From positions 1,054,001-1,118,000 of the forward strand of contig JBAOKB010000144.1 in assembly GCA_037044905.1 (NCBI GenBank): a DNA stretch of 64,000 nucleotides, read 5' to 3'. Source of the DNA: Hortaea werneckii. Its lineage: Eukaryota; Ascomycota; Dothideomycetes; Mycosphaerellales; Teratosphaeriaceae. The stretch's first letter is position 1. The number at the start of each line of letters is the position of its first letter. The notes beneath the pieces were generated by a model. It made no database searches. It was given only the letters and a program-made list of their open reading frames with translations, and was not told where the DNA came from. Both the position numbers and the translations under genes were made by a program. Shown in pieces: positions 54,182 to 64,000 of the stretch.

Positions 54182-55291
54182 TCAGGTCCGTCGATTGTTA
54201 CCCACTCCCTCCCACTTTCTGAAAAATTCCATGATGATAGGCGTGGCGTCTAGGTAGGTGCTTCCGCCATCGTCGTTTGCCTTCTTAGATGGCCATTGAT
54301 CTGTGGGGCAGTCAGTAACCAACCAAACCAATTATGACATTCTGTCCTATAGACTTACGTCCAAGACCGTTGATCTTGTAATGAGTGTTAACGCCCTGAA
54401 GATTCCGCGACTTCCCATACTCATACTTCGTGACTTTGCCGTTGTACAGCTTGGTGGTTACATTGGTTTTCCCGAGACCGTTGCGTTGAGCCCATGCAGT
54501 CATGAAGTGAGGCACGCTTGGAAGACAACGCGACCTCCTTGGACCACCCTTATATGGAATCACGCTGTCGGAAGTCCCATGCATCTCGAGCACCGGCACA
54601 GGACGACGAGGTGCAGCACAGGAAATATGCGTTGAGGCTGGCTTGCAGTTTTGGTCACTACCCTGGTAGTAGGCACCTGCAATGCCAGCAAATGCCGCTA
54701 TCTGTTCCATGATGCCTGGTCAGCTTTTCTGGAAGTTCTAAGAGCACTCAACACAGCTTGACATACCTTATTTTGAGCCACGGGATGACAGGCCAGCACA
54801 TTAGCAGCGAATCCACCTCCATTACTCTTACCGACGGCGTAAACTCTGTCCTTATCAATACAGTACCGGTTCTGGACTTTCTCAATGAGGTCCAACACCA
54901 GCTGAACATCCTGCGATTTTGCATCGGGATCGCCCTGCCATTGATTCTTGATGCCATCAGGGTAGACGACTAGCATATTCGGGTTGAGATTATAATTGGA
55001 AAATTGCGACAGCTGTTCTTGTTCTTTGGCGTCCTTGCCACGGCCATGGAAGGAGAAGATGAGGCCGTGGGCATTGGTCGGTGTGTATACCCTAGGCAAG
55101 TGCAGAAGATAGGACCGCTTGACACCTGAGCTGGTGATGGTCAATCGATTCGATGATCCGGTGCCTCCTTGCTTCAACCCCGCCGGAAGAGGCTTTCCGC
55201 ATCCTGCGCTCTTGGTGAGAGCGTTTGCGTAGGAGCAAAAGAGGCAGAGCACGCAAAGGAGGACTGAAGTGTAAGCCCGCAAGGTCGCCAT
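54182..55291 (-). CDS. secreted CE1-type esterase (feruloyl esterase / PHB-depolymerase family)
   Basis: Exons 55291-54767, 54701-54359 and 54300-54182 give 328 aa. The signal peptide is YTSVLLCVLCLFCSYANA. The esterase domain has SYLLHLPRVY, IFSFHGRGKDAKEQ, the nucleophile Ser in AVGKSNGGGFAA, Asp in EMHGTSDSVIPY and His in NGLGHQWPS, which exists only after splicing exon 2 to exon 3. Several Cys match the disulphides of secreted feruloyl esterases. It likely cleaves ferulate or acetyl esters on arabinoxylan, complementing the xylosidase elsewhere in the window. No carbohydrate-binding module. Its stop lies 38 bp from that of the lactonase (convergent). Confidence 0.9.
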
Positions 55292-55794
55292 CTTGACAAC
55301 AGTACTGATCGTGCAATGTGTTGATCAAGCCAAGACTCTTGGATGCGAGGCGTATCAAATTCTCTACAAAACCTATCAGTCTTTGTCCTTCAATTCGCCG
55401 ATTTGGGGGAGAGCGGCATCAACCTATAATAGAGAGGGACCTGGCCAATGCGTTTGACTGAACAAAGAAAACAGTCCATGCAACCACCCGGCTGCAGCGA
55501 TCGCGGACTAAGAGGTTCGGTTATCCTGAAACAGCGATTTCCGCCTTCAAGATTCGATCTGGCTGTACCCAAGCAGCGACATTTTTGCCGTCAGTATGGA
55601 ACTTCAAAAACGTTGTTTTAGATATTCCAGAAAGTGCCACCCTGCCGTACGCTAGTAGCGATACACCAAAGTTGAAGCGCTGCACCAGACCGTCTTGCAG
55701 AGTCCACCTGTAGAATACTGTTACAAATTACTGTACATCTTGTTCTTGTGCCTATCCCCTATGACCCACCATCTGCAGGCAAAACAACAAATCT
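55292..55794. other. intergenic
   Basis: A 503-bp spacer; nothing recognised. Confidence 0.4.
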
Positions 55795-58461
55795 CTAAAA
55801 GCTGGCCCATTCCAACCAGCTGGTGATCAGACCACGGATCTCCCCAAAGGGATCTGTGAGTGCCATGTTCTCGATCTGATCAAGAGTGAATCTGCCCACG
55901 CCACCACGCTCTTCAATCTCCCTCTCCGCGACGTCAAGTAGAGCCAACCGCTCCAGACGCTGTCTGGATGGTACAGACTTATGCGCTCCATCAGTGCTTC
56001 GAGAATCGACAAGGTAGGGCCCTTCCGGGACATTTGCTCCTCCGTGCTGAGTAGGTTCTGAGTTTGGCCGATTTTGAGGGAGCATTGGATCGCCGGAGGT
56101 CTCATCAAAGCCTATAGCCGGGTCGTTGGTCTCGGTCACGGTCGCATGCGCAAGCGGCATAGGATCCTGCAGTGCTGAGTCTTCGACCGAGTCTTGCGCG
56201 GCATCAGCATCCTGTTCAGATTCGACTGTACTATACCCAATAGAGGCGAGGAGCTCTTCCAACGGCCGATCTGCGATTTCCTGTTCTCGACGGGTAAGAG
56301 AGGTGGCATCAGTGGCTACCATCTCGCCGCCGAAAGGCTGGCGAGGCGACCCTGTCTGCTCTGTCGTGTTCTGCTTTTTCTCGACCTTAATGGCTGGATG
56401 AGAGTTCATGGCAGTCGCCATGAGAGGGTCTACAAGAGCAGCAGACTGCATCTCTTCCTGAAATGCGCGCTTCTCTTCCATTGCTTGGTCGATCGCTGCC
56501 CTCCACATTTGTCGCTCATCGCTTGTTCTCTTCACCTCGTTGTATTCGTCCTCAGCAGACTTAAACATGCGATCTAGTAGCTCGTTGAAGCCATCTTCGA
56601 CCACCTGCCAAAGGACATCGCTGTCGAATGCAAGGTCAAGATCATCGTGTGGTCCATGCTGTGTATCTTCATGGTCCGGAAGGACCTCGTGGCCTCCATT
56701 GATATTGACTTGTGGCACCTGTGTCATTCCATCTTCAGAATTGGCCGGAACAAAAAGTGAAGACGGGTGCGCTTCATCTAACGGACTTGACAATTGCTCC
56801 TCGAATCGTGACAGATGGTGACGCAGTCGGTCCGCAGAAGCTGCTCCTCTAATGTTGCGTGCTCTTGGGCCTTGTGAGCTATCCCGAGGCCAAGGATCAT
56901 CGTCGTCTAGTATTGTTTTAGTCTCAGGCAATGGGCGCATGTCTCCGAAATCATCCATTCTCTTGCCTCTTGGCTGGCGATTCTCACCAGGAGGTATCTC
57001 TTCTTGACTGAAGATGGAGCTTATAGGCTGACTAGAGCGCAGTATGTCCATGGCGGCGACCGTGTTTTCCGCCTCTCGACTCTCAACCATCTCCGCGACC
57101 AGTTGCCTATGTACGACATACTTTGCTCTGAACAGCCTCAGAAAATCTTCCCTGTTCAAAAGACCGTCGCCATCCAAGTCGAAGCCTTCAAGGGCACGGC
57201 GCAGGGAGGCAAAACGTTTTGGGCCTCGAAGATACGACATGCCGCTCACAAACTCCTCAAATCCTACCAAGCCGTTTCCGTCTTGGTCGTAGAAAGCAAA
57301 CATTCGATCGTATAACGCGTTTGGAGAAAATCGCAAAGGCCATCGCTCGGACGTAAAGGCTTTGTTGAAGGCTCTGCGGTCAATCGCGGCGTGCACACCG
57401 ATAGGATCTGCATTCCATGGTACATTGGCTGTGCAGGTGAACTGGTCGTAGAGCGCGTCTATTCCTGGCTCGTCGAACCCGTATTGCTGCGACATCCGCT
57501 TCTTCACCCCAGCATCTAATGTGGAATGCAATTTTCGAGGATCTCCAGGGTACCAGATCGGATGTTCCATGCTCGGCTGCGAAAGCACAGGAAGTGGTAT
57601 GACGATCTTGGCGAAAACATGTGTCTTTGGATGAACGGATTGCGCCTCGCAGGTGGAGCAAAGGTCAAAATCAGGGCAATTTAGACAATGCCATCTGACA
57701 CCTCGAATGGGCGTCTCCCCACACTCTTCGCAGGCAATACCTCGGTGCTGGTAGCCCTTCCGTTTGGCATCCTGCTCAGCGATGTAGTAGAGCAATCCTT
57801 TGATTCCTTGACTGGGCTCGTGTGGAGCGCCATTTGCAGCCTCAAAGTCTTCGGTCTCCGCAAGATCAGTTCGATCGATATCAGTGTCCGGCTCATCTCC
57901 AACCGCGGTAAGATCCGAAACCGCCTTCTCAATAGCCTTGTCTATCAGGCGACGGTCTACCTGTGGAAGGCTGGCATAGAGTAACGGCCCTGCACTCCGG
58001 ATGCCTTCCTCCGTACCAGTCTGCAATGCTTCAGGGATGCCTCGATAGCGGACCGGCCACTGTTCCCTGTCTGACTCATTGGTGTCCGAACAAGCGCGCA
58101 TGACCAATGCAACAGCTAGATCTTGGATGCTGCCATACTCGTCCTCATTGATGGCGCCTAAATGGTCCCGGACCTCCTGAAAGCTTGGCAGGTCTCTGAC
58201 TAGCAAGTTGAACCTGAATACTCTGCGACCATATTGCAAGCGGATGTCGGAGAGTGGAAGTCCAGAGGTCTGGCGGGTCTCGAGTTGTAATTCGGTACGG
58301 TCTCTCCGTGGTCTGTAGACAGCATTACTCCTATGTAGAACGCTGGTGTCCGGCTGGGTAGTCGTTGCATTGTAAATAAGGTAGACGCCATAGGCTGCCG
58401 CAAATCCAGTTGCAGCAAGGACAGCAGGTCTGTATCTGGTAAGGTGCGATTCTTGCGCCAT
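55795..58461 (-). CDS. membrane-anchored ZZ zinc-finger and EF-hand protein
   Basis: Single exon, 888 aa from the ATG at 58461 (upstream GTG disregarded). An N-terminal hydrophobic anchor lies at about residues 13-32 (LAATGFAAAYGVYLIYNA). A ZZ finger at about 250-295 begins GIACEECGETPIRGVRWHC and continues CPDFDLCSTC with His ligands in VHPKTHVF. Two EF-hands follow at about 390-460: YDQDGNGLVGFEEF and FDLDGDGLLNREDF, both with full Ca-loop acidic positions. The rest is acidic and disordered. This order (TM, ZZ, EF-EF) suggests a Ca-responsive protein on an organelle surface; related fungal proteins are uncharacterised. Which membrane is unknown. Confidence 0.85.
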   Translation of the reverse strand: MAQESHLTRYRPAVLAATGFAAAYGVYLIYNATTTQPDTSVLHRSNAVYRPRRDRTELQLETRQTSGLPLSDIRLQYGRRVFRFNLLVRDLPSFQEVRDHLGAINEDEYGSIQDLAVALVMRACSDTNESDREQWPVRYRGIPEALQTGTEEGIRSAGPLLYASLPQVDRRLIDKAIEKAVSDLTAVGDEPDTDIDRTDLAETEDFEAANGAPHEPSQGIKGLLYYIAEQDAKRKGYQHRGIACEECGETPIRGVRWHCLNCPDFDLCSTCEAQSVHPKTHVFAKIVIPLPVLSQPSMEHPIWYPGDPRKLHSTLDAGVKKRMSQQYGFDEPGIDALYDQFTCTANVPWNADPIGVHAAIDRRAFNKAFTSERWPLRFSPNALYDRMFAFYDQDGNGLVGFEEFVSGMSYLRGPKRFASLRRALEGFDLDGDGLLNREDFLRLFRAKYVVHRQLVAEMVESREAENTVAAMDILRSSQPISSIFSQEEIPPGENRQPRGKRMDDFGDMRPLPETKTILDDDDPWPRDSSQGPRARNIRGAASADRLRHHLSRFEEQLSSPLDEAHPSSLFVPANSEDGMTQVPQVNINGGHEVLPDHEDTQHGPHDDLDLAFDSDVLWQVVEDGFNELLDRMFKSAEDEYNEVKRTSDERQMWRAAIDQAMEEKRAFQEEMQSAALVDPLMATAMNSHPAIKVEKKQNTTEQTGSPRQPFGGEMVATDATSLTRREQEIADRPLEELLASIGYSTVESEQDADAAQDSVEDSALQDPMPLAHATVTETNDPAIGFDETSGDPMLPQNRPNSEPTQHGGANVPEGPYLVDSRSTDGAHKSVPSRQRLERLALLDVAEREIEERGGVGRFTLDQIENMALTDPFGEIRGLITSWLEWASF

Positions 58462-59003
58462 GGTATCAGGCAAAAAGGATACAGCAAAGCCCCAGCAAAT
58501 TTGTGAACGATCCACAAACTCAGGACATACAGTTTGTCATGCAAATGTTAGTCTGATGCCGGGGTGTTGTATGGTGCTCTATTGGTCCCGAGCTCGCGCC
58601 TACTCCGACAGATGCTCTGATGTGGCTGAAGGAGCACCTGCTTAAATTGCTCCGCTGGCAGTGGTGAACGCATAAGAAACGCATCTTTACAAGCACCGCC
58701 CAAGAGCGCATGCAGTATTGATGAGGACGCCGCAGAGATAAAGGGGCTGCATAGATCTCTGAGGTTTATTGATGTGGAAGAAAACGAGACAGTTCGCAAG
58801 TCTGTGGAGAGCAGATCACCGGGCGTACCCGGGGTTTTGTTCGGAACCGAAACTTCGACATGGACCGCGCCAAGCTTCATGGTCACGTGCAATGAAATCT
58901 TAGTTGTTCAAGCATAATTATAACATACTTGCACTGGACCTTCTGTGCTGATTTTCAAAGTCTGCTCGGATAAGCAAGGTCCGTAAAGCTACTCTGCGTC
59001 TTC
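58462..59003. other. intergenic
   Basis: A 542-bp spacer; nothing recognised. Confidence 0.4.
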
Positions 59004-60395
59004 TCACTTTCGCTCCCACTCATCCTTGACTCTCAACAAGTCTCCCTTAGTTGGGTCCACGATCTTACTTCTTCTTCTCCCTTGTTTCCGCATCCCTTTC
59101 CCAGCCAAGCAAGACCCCTTAATCATCTGCAGTCCATGACTCCTGTGCACACTCGTTCGCGCACCTACAGACTGGCGGCCAATCCTCAGCTGCAGCCTTA
59201 GCCTCGATATCCCCACTCGGCTCTCCACTAAGCAAGACGCCTCCTTCCTGTTCGTCCAGCCACTCATAGTAGTCCTGCATACTCGCTTCCCCAATCCCAA
59301 AGCCCCAACCTGTCTTTGCCAACGATCAATCTTCTTCCGCTCATCCGCAATCTGAGCCTCAAAGGCTTCCTTCTGCGAGGTCTTGACGTATCCGGTGACT
59401 GTGACCGGATGTCCCCTCACAAACGGCCATGCCGCAGCCCATATCCAGTTCACAATCGTCTTCTGGCAAGCACCCTCGAGCCACCTGCGCTCGCAGTACA
59501 ATGACGGCGCTTCGAAGCGAAGTTCGAGATGGATGAGAGTCATCTGGCGAAGTGCGTGACTTACGCGACCAGGGTGGATGTTGGATTTGTGCTCATCGCC
59601 CAAGTGAAGACCGAAGAGCTCAAAAAAGTCGAAGTGGCTCAATGCGAGCTGCAATCTACGGATCCGAGCCAGCTGACTACTGTTGTACAAGAGTTTCTTC
59701 AGGATAACGTTGTGCTCGACGAGGAAGCAGGTGTGGAGGAAAAGGACGTGGCTGGCTTCGCCGTACACCTGTCTGTTCATGCGAAAAGTCCTCAGGCAAG
59801 GGTTCCGCCGCTTGAGCGCATAGCTGTATTGGCCGAGACGACGTACTTTGTCTAATGGGTACGGCTCAGCCTGCTGATCGAAAGCATGCTTGTAGATATT
59901 TTCTCGGATTTCCGCAGGCAGATCGAGAAGGCGGAAAGTCTTGCCGTTCGACTTCTACCAACTCAGCTGATGGTGGTAATTGCCTTCGGGATGTCTGAGT
60001 TCCACGATCCGATCAGGTTGAGGTTGAATGAGTCCGATAAGGTCGCGGATAGGCATCCATTTGCCCAGGTGATGGACATTGAGCCCGGTCTGCCAGTCAA
60101 GGTCGACCTCAATCATTCTCTCCTCCCTGCTCCAAACATCCAGGATGTATGTTTCATAACCTATGAATGTTCCGTGCTGATTTTCAATGGGTGAGGCGTC
60201 TTCATCTGGATACACTAAGGCGTGGATTGTGAAGTTCTCGAAACTCTTGCAAGAGTGGTCGTCGATTTCCCGTCGAATCATCTCCGCGATATAATCCATT
60301 TCGACGTTCGTCTGCGCAATGAATGACAGCGAAAGCCATACAGACTTCGGTGCCCTCATTAGTGCCCTTGCTTTTTTGTTCTCCATCTGGCTCAA
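59004..60395 (-). CDS. 2EXR/F-box-like protein gene, interrupted or mis-spliced
   Basis: The minus strand has two collinear frames split by a TAG at 59955-59957. After it comes a 2EXR-like domain: FRLLDLPAEIRENIYKHAF, CLRTFRMNRQVYGEASHV, then LHLELRFEAPSLY. Before it is a 146-codon frame from the ATG at 60395 (FIGYETYILDVWSREERMIE). A 51-nt intron (60005-59955, GTGGAA...GGTAG) would remove the stop in phase. Near 59315 a second problem appears: the frame continues with a basic tail to 59004, but a shifted frame gives a more natural end (GFGIGEASMQDYYEWLDEQE ... ESWTADD, stop at 59119). It may be a pseudogene or hold a base error. Confidence 0.45.
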
Positions 60396-60796
60396 AGTCT
60401 ATCGATGCAGGGTTGATGGTTTTGTCGTGTTGGACATAAGTATGTGTGGTCCAGTGATGTAGTGGAGGGTTTTTGGTGACTGGAAGCTGATGAAGATCTC
60501 AAGGAAGTACGGTCAAACGCAACACATGTGATCAATCCCGTGATAGATTGTCGTGAATGAATGAGAGAGTGATCGTTCGTGTCGTCGTTTGGTGCTTGCC
60601 AGGTTGTATTATCAGGCCTTGACTGGCAGGCTCAAGGCATTGCAGATGTTGTTAAGTAGTGAGCCCAGTCGTGCAGAGGACGCCTCGCATGCGCCTGCAA
60701 GATTGACTGAGTCTGTGGTCAAGTGACAGATGGGCAAGCTTATCCAATTTCTGCACCTGATGACATGTCCTTCATGCTGTCGAAGCAAAGCCCGTC
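60396..60796. other. intergenic
   Basis: A 401-bp spacer; nothing recognised. Confidence 0.4.
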
Positions 60797-62521
60797 TCAT
60801 CTTTCACTATGCTCAGGGCATCTCCTCACGACCCACTTCTCCCACGCCTTGCGCTTCGTATTGCTGACAGTATACCCATCATCACCTAAGTCCTCAACAG
60901 ACTCCAAGTGACTTCTGCCATTACAATTACACCAGGGAGCCGAGGCAGGCGTATCGGGGGAGTTGAGCGGCGGGAACTCCATCTCGTTCGCTTCAGGACC
61001 GTGTTCATCGTCCGAGTCCAGTTCGCTATCGGTGAAACTCTCCTCCTCGCTGCTATCAAAGCCCGTATCAGTGCCTGGATTGAAGGAACTTGCTCCGAGA
61101 ATGGGGTCATTCTCGCTCTCGCTTGTCTCGCTGTCGCTATCACCAGGCGGCGGGTCATCTGGCACTTCGGCTCCAGCAGCGAGCCACAGGTCGTCAAAAT
61201 GCCTGGCATATCCTATGCGCCGTAGGCTGACCCATTCAAGGCGATACATTGAGTCGCGAAGAGTGCCGAGTACATCCTTCCACATACTGCCGTCTTTGAG
61301 CAGGACATCTCGGAGACGTAACCCTTTCAATCTGTCTCTATGTCGCATTGCCATATCAATGATCTCTTCGGCGTCCAGCTTCCAGCCTTGTACACCAAAC
61401 GCAACCAGTTTCTCCCATTTCACATTGTGGAAGACATCTTGGAGGCGGAGATTGAGCGGGCGATGTGATGGGAAGCCAAGATGCACAGCTTGCATGTTCT
61501 CTGCTGTGGTAAACACTGTTCGGAAAAGACCTGACAGTTCGCTCATCTTCTGATCTAAGTCTGTCCCGTCGTCGAAATGGAGCGTAAGGCAAGTCAACCT
61601 GGCGGCAAGAGTCGAGATCGAGCGAGGAGTATGTGATGCTAGGAATTCAGCACTCTGGGGGCTGAGCATTGGGGATGAAAATCGCGACCAAGGCACATTC
61701 GAATGCAACAGAGCGGTACCAATCGTGCGCGAACCATGAGAGCACGCTGGAGCCCATTCGAGATCCACGAACCGCCGAGAGTCCTCATGCTGCCTGATGT
61801 ATGATAAGATGGCGCTGTCTTCTTCGTCGGTAACCCTGAGAAGCTGGACAAACTGCAGCGAAGTAAAACTTTGGATGGCTTTCTTGAGCACCCTGACGTC
61901 TTCCTCGGATTCGACGATTTGCCTCTGTTCTTCCGCCTTTCGCTTCAGGCTGCTAAGGTCAAAAGTCATCCGAGCATCTCCAGTACCTTGCAAGAGAAGT
62001 CTAATTTCTCCGCCATCTAAGTCGAGTCAGCGCCATCAGATTTTGGTTCGCACAGGCTACCTACCATTTCTGTAAAAGTACGGGACCATGTAGCTGAACT
62101 TCTTGACATGTTTAGCAAGGTGTGGCCACTCAGCCAGTTGATCGAGCTTCTTGAGACCGCGATTGGAGAACCTTGCCGCTACTCGAGTGTAAAGCAGCGG
62201 CGCTCCGATGTCTGCAAAGCGTTTGCAGGTACACCTGAACCTCCCGACATCTTTGATGGAGCCGCGACTGGACGGCAAAGGCCTATCGAAACTCTCGACC
62301 GAAAGAAATTGTCGTCGGTCAATAGGTATGGTCTTATCGGGATCGGGCTCGATTTGGTCCAGTATGAGCCGGAGCAACTCGTTCGAGAGCTTCTGGATCG
62401 CTGGTGGGCCGTTCATTCTCCCGCTTTCCAGGCGTGCCGTCTGTTTCCTCCTCCGTGGGACTGCGCAGCACCGGTCATTCTTTTCCGGACGAGAAGATGA
62501 GAGCGAAAGGGGATACGTCAT
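60797..62521 (-). CDS. F-box-like protein
   Basis: Exons 62521-62065 and 62016-60797 give 558 aa; the 48-nt intron (GTAGGT...ACTTAG) joins in phase. The N-terminal F-box-like helices are AIQKLSNELLRLILDQIE and the segment GRFRCTCKRFADIGAPLLY. A long leucine-bearing region without clear repeats follows (WEKLVAFGVQGWKLDAEEII, LKGLRLRDVLLKDGSMW). An acidic Ser-rich stretch lies at about 430-500 (DSDSETSESENDP), then a Cys/Trp-bearing end (APWCNCNGR, KWVVRRCPEHSER). F-box proteins bring substrates to SCF ubiquitin ligases; the target is unknown. Translation could also begin at the in-frame ATG at 62416, just before the F-box. Confidence 0.78.
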
Positions 62522-63548
62522 CTACAGAAAAGCCAGACCGGAGAGCAGTGCATTAGTCGCGACAGGTGGCACAAGCATCATGCTGCAGCAGCAGCATCAG
62601 CAGCAGGCGGTAGGCGGCGTGTGGCAAAATCAGGTAGGACAGAACGGTCGATTCATCAAATCCACCTCGCTCGGTGCGGCTGGTGAGACCGCCACTTGTG
62701 TATTCTTCGGTAGATAGCAGCTGCCTCGCCGTCTCTTCCTCGCGGAGGCTGTCAGCTGGGGAACATCACCAACACCATTGAAAGGGAGAAGGACGCCACG
62801 AGGATAGACCACAAGACTGAAGTCCCCATCGACCGTGGCCAGGGCCAATCAGACCCGGTCATGGTGCTCACATGACTTCCTCACCATGCGACCTTCCGCA
62901 GAGACCCGCACGGCGCGCCATCTCGGACCATGGCACAACCTTCTCGAACCTGCGAAGGGCTGTCAATGGCCGACAGGGGACGACAGTGCCTTTTCAGCGG
63001 GGTCGATGTGCAGCAATGATCCTTGCGGGATGGCTTGCAGTGGTGCGTTGGCAGCGTGAGCGAGCAAATCGGAGGTGGAGGGGTTCGAAGCTAGCTCTAC
63101 CCAGCTGCAGCTGTTCGAAGAAACCGTTGAGAGGCAGTCTTCTTTTTCTGCGTCGTAAATGTCTCGACCGATGAACTGGGATATTCCCAGTGCGGGTGGA
63201 CCGATGCGAAGACGATAGTGGTAAGATGGCGCATAGGGGAGGATCAGGGCAAATAAATAAAATGGAAGGAAAATGATTGCTGGCCTTACGGAACTAAACC
63301 ACATGGCGCGTAGAACGCGACACTGAGCGCTTGGACCATGCAGTATTCGTCGACCTACATACATCGGGAGAGCCATGCAGTTGGGTCAAACCTACAGAAC
63401 GCAACGAGTTTCATGCAGTACTTATTACAGTACAGATGTTGGTTCGGTAGTATATATTGAAACATTACTTTCAGGTATGCGGACGGTTTAGGAATGCATG
63501 AGCGTCACAAGGTAGGTGCTTTAGCTGTAGCTCTCTTTGACCGCATCG
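62522..63548. other. intergenic
   Basis: A 1.03-kb spacer with a short CAG/CAGCAG repeat near 62583-62606. A minus ORF at 62963-63376 has an ATG but no domain or clear coding character. Confidence 0.4.
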
Positions 63549-64000
63549 TCAGTCCGAGCGATCATCGCTCCCATCCACCTTTGGCTTGGAGAACAGCAAC
63601 TCTGGGTCTGGGTCTTCATCGCTTTCCCTTTCGACTTCCGCAATCCGCTGGGTGATTGGTCTCGCCGTTTCGAAGCTCTTATCCAACTCAGCGATTTCTT
63701 GGCCGTCCTCGCCATCAATTTCTCGTCCTCGCGACGCACCATTGGTGTCCCTTCGCGGTTGCAGAAGATCTCCGGTGGCCGATGCGTCATTCTGATCTGA
63801 CTCCTGGCCCTCGGGCATATTCAGGATGTTCCGCAGTATCTGTCGGCCCTGTCGAAGAGCGTCAAGTTCTGCGCCGATCGCTGCAATGAGGAGACTCCAA
63901 TGCTCCTCTTCCGCTCGCTTAAAGTGCGCATCCAAGAGCTCTATTTTCGTCTCGAGATGCTTCAGCAGGTCTTTTGTTCGCTCCGCCTTCATTCGCTCTT
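63549..64000 (-). CDS. coiled-coil protein, possibly cut by the window edge
   Basis: The minus-strand frame runs from the window end to a stop at 63549. An ATG at 63992 would give 147 aa, but the frame is open to base 64000, so the gene may extend outside. A helical charged N-terminal part (DLLKHLETKIELLDAHFKRA, ELDALRQGRQILRNIL) is followed by an acidic disordered tail ending SDDRSD. Unrecognised. Confidence 0.55.
   Translation of the reverse strand, partial: ERMKAERTKDLLKHLETKIELLDAHFKRAEEEHWSLLIAAIGAELDALRQGRQILRNILNMPEGQESDQNDASATGDLLQPRRDTNGASRGREIDGEDGQEIAELDKSFETARPITQRIAEVERESDEDPDPELLFSKPKVDGSDDRSD

Noticed and set aside
62963..63376. Minus-strand ORF of 137 codons with ATG
   Set aside because: No domain and composition like the surrounding noncoding DNA; not excluded by any experiment.

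Overview
The window is nuclear DNA of a filamentous ascomycete (Pezizomycotina; Dothideomycetes is my best guess, not proven). Short GT-AG introns of about 50-60 nt with CTAAC/CTAAT-like branch sites interrupt many genes. The gene content is typical of such fungi: a Zn2Cys6 regulator, APC permeases, a fungal rhodopsin-domain protein, a GH3 xylosidase, an M28 glutaminyl cyclase and F-box/2EXR proteins. I found no transposon, rRNA, convincing tRNA or CRISPR. Most genes were rebuilt here by joining exons; exon coordinates are given in each entry.

Layout. 0-12 kb: 3' part of an alpha/beta hydrolase that lacks its nucleophile Ser, an AidB-like acyl-CoA dehydrogenase, a GABA/choline-type permease with an apparent 1-nt frameshift and a GC-AG intron, a rhodopsin-domain membrane protein, a GPI-type secreted protein and a coiled-coil protein. 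12-20 kb: an Arg/Asp-rich protein, a zone dense in poly-A/poly-T, an ER-type glutaminyl cyclase ending RDEL, a mitochondrial-type membrane protein and a small unrecognised two-exon gene. 20-28 kb: secreted GH3 beta-xylosidase, a 63-bp minisatellite, a mitochondrial-type SDR, a 26-G tract, a small mitochondrial-type protein, a CCACTCA repeat and an RNase III-fold protein lacking catalytic residues.

28.6-42 kb is the most coherent block: FAD amine/amino-acid oxidase (C-terminal AKL), Zn2Cys6 regulator, amino-acid permease, M24 creatinase/ectoine-hydrolase-like protein, M20 deacylase and copper amine oxidase (C-terminal TKL). Two divergent promoters inside it are rich in HGATAR sites. I infer a nitrogen-compound catabolic cluster: uptake, hydrolysis, deacylation, then oxidative deamination probably in peroxisomes, possibly of an ectoine-like or other N-acylated diamine.

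42-64 kb: AT-hook protein, the Swp1/ribophorin II subunit of oligosaccharyltransferase, a broken gene relic, an MFS transporter, a GNAT acetyltransferase, an AttM-like lactonase, a secreted CE1 esterase, a membrane-anchored ZZ/EF-hand protein, an interrupted 2EXR-like gene, an F-box protein and a partial coiled-coil gene at the right edge.
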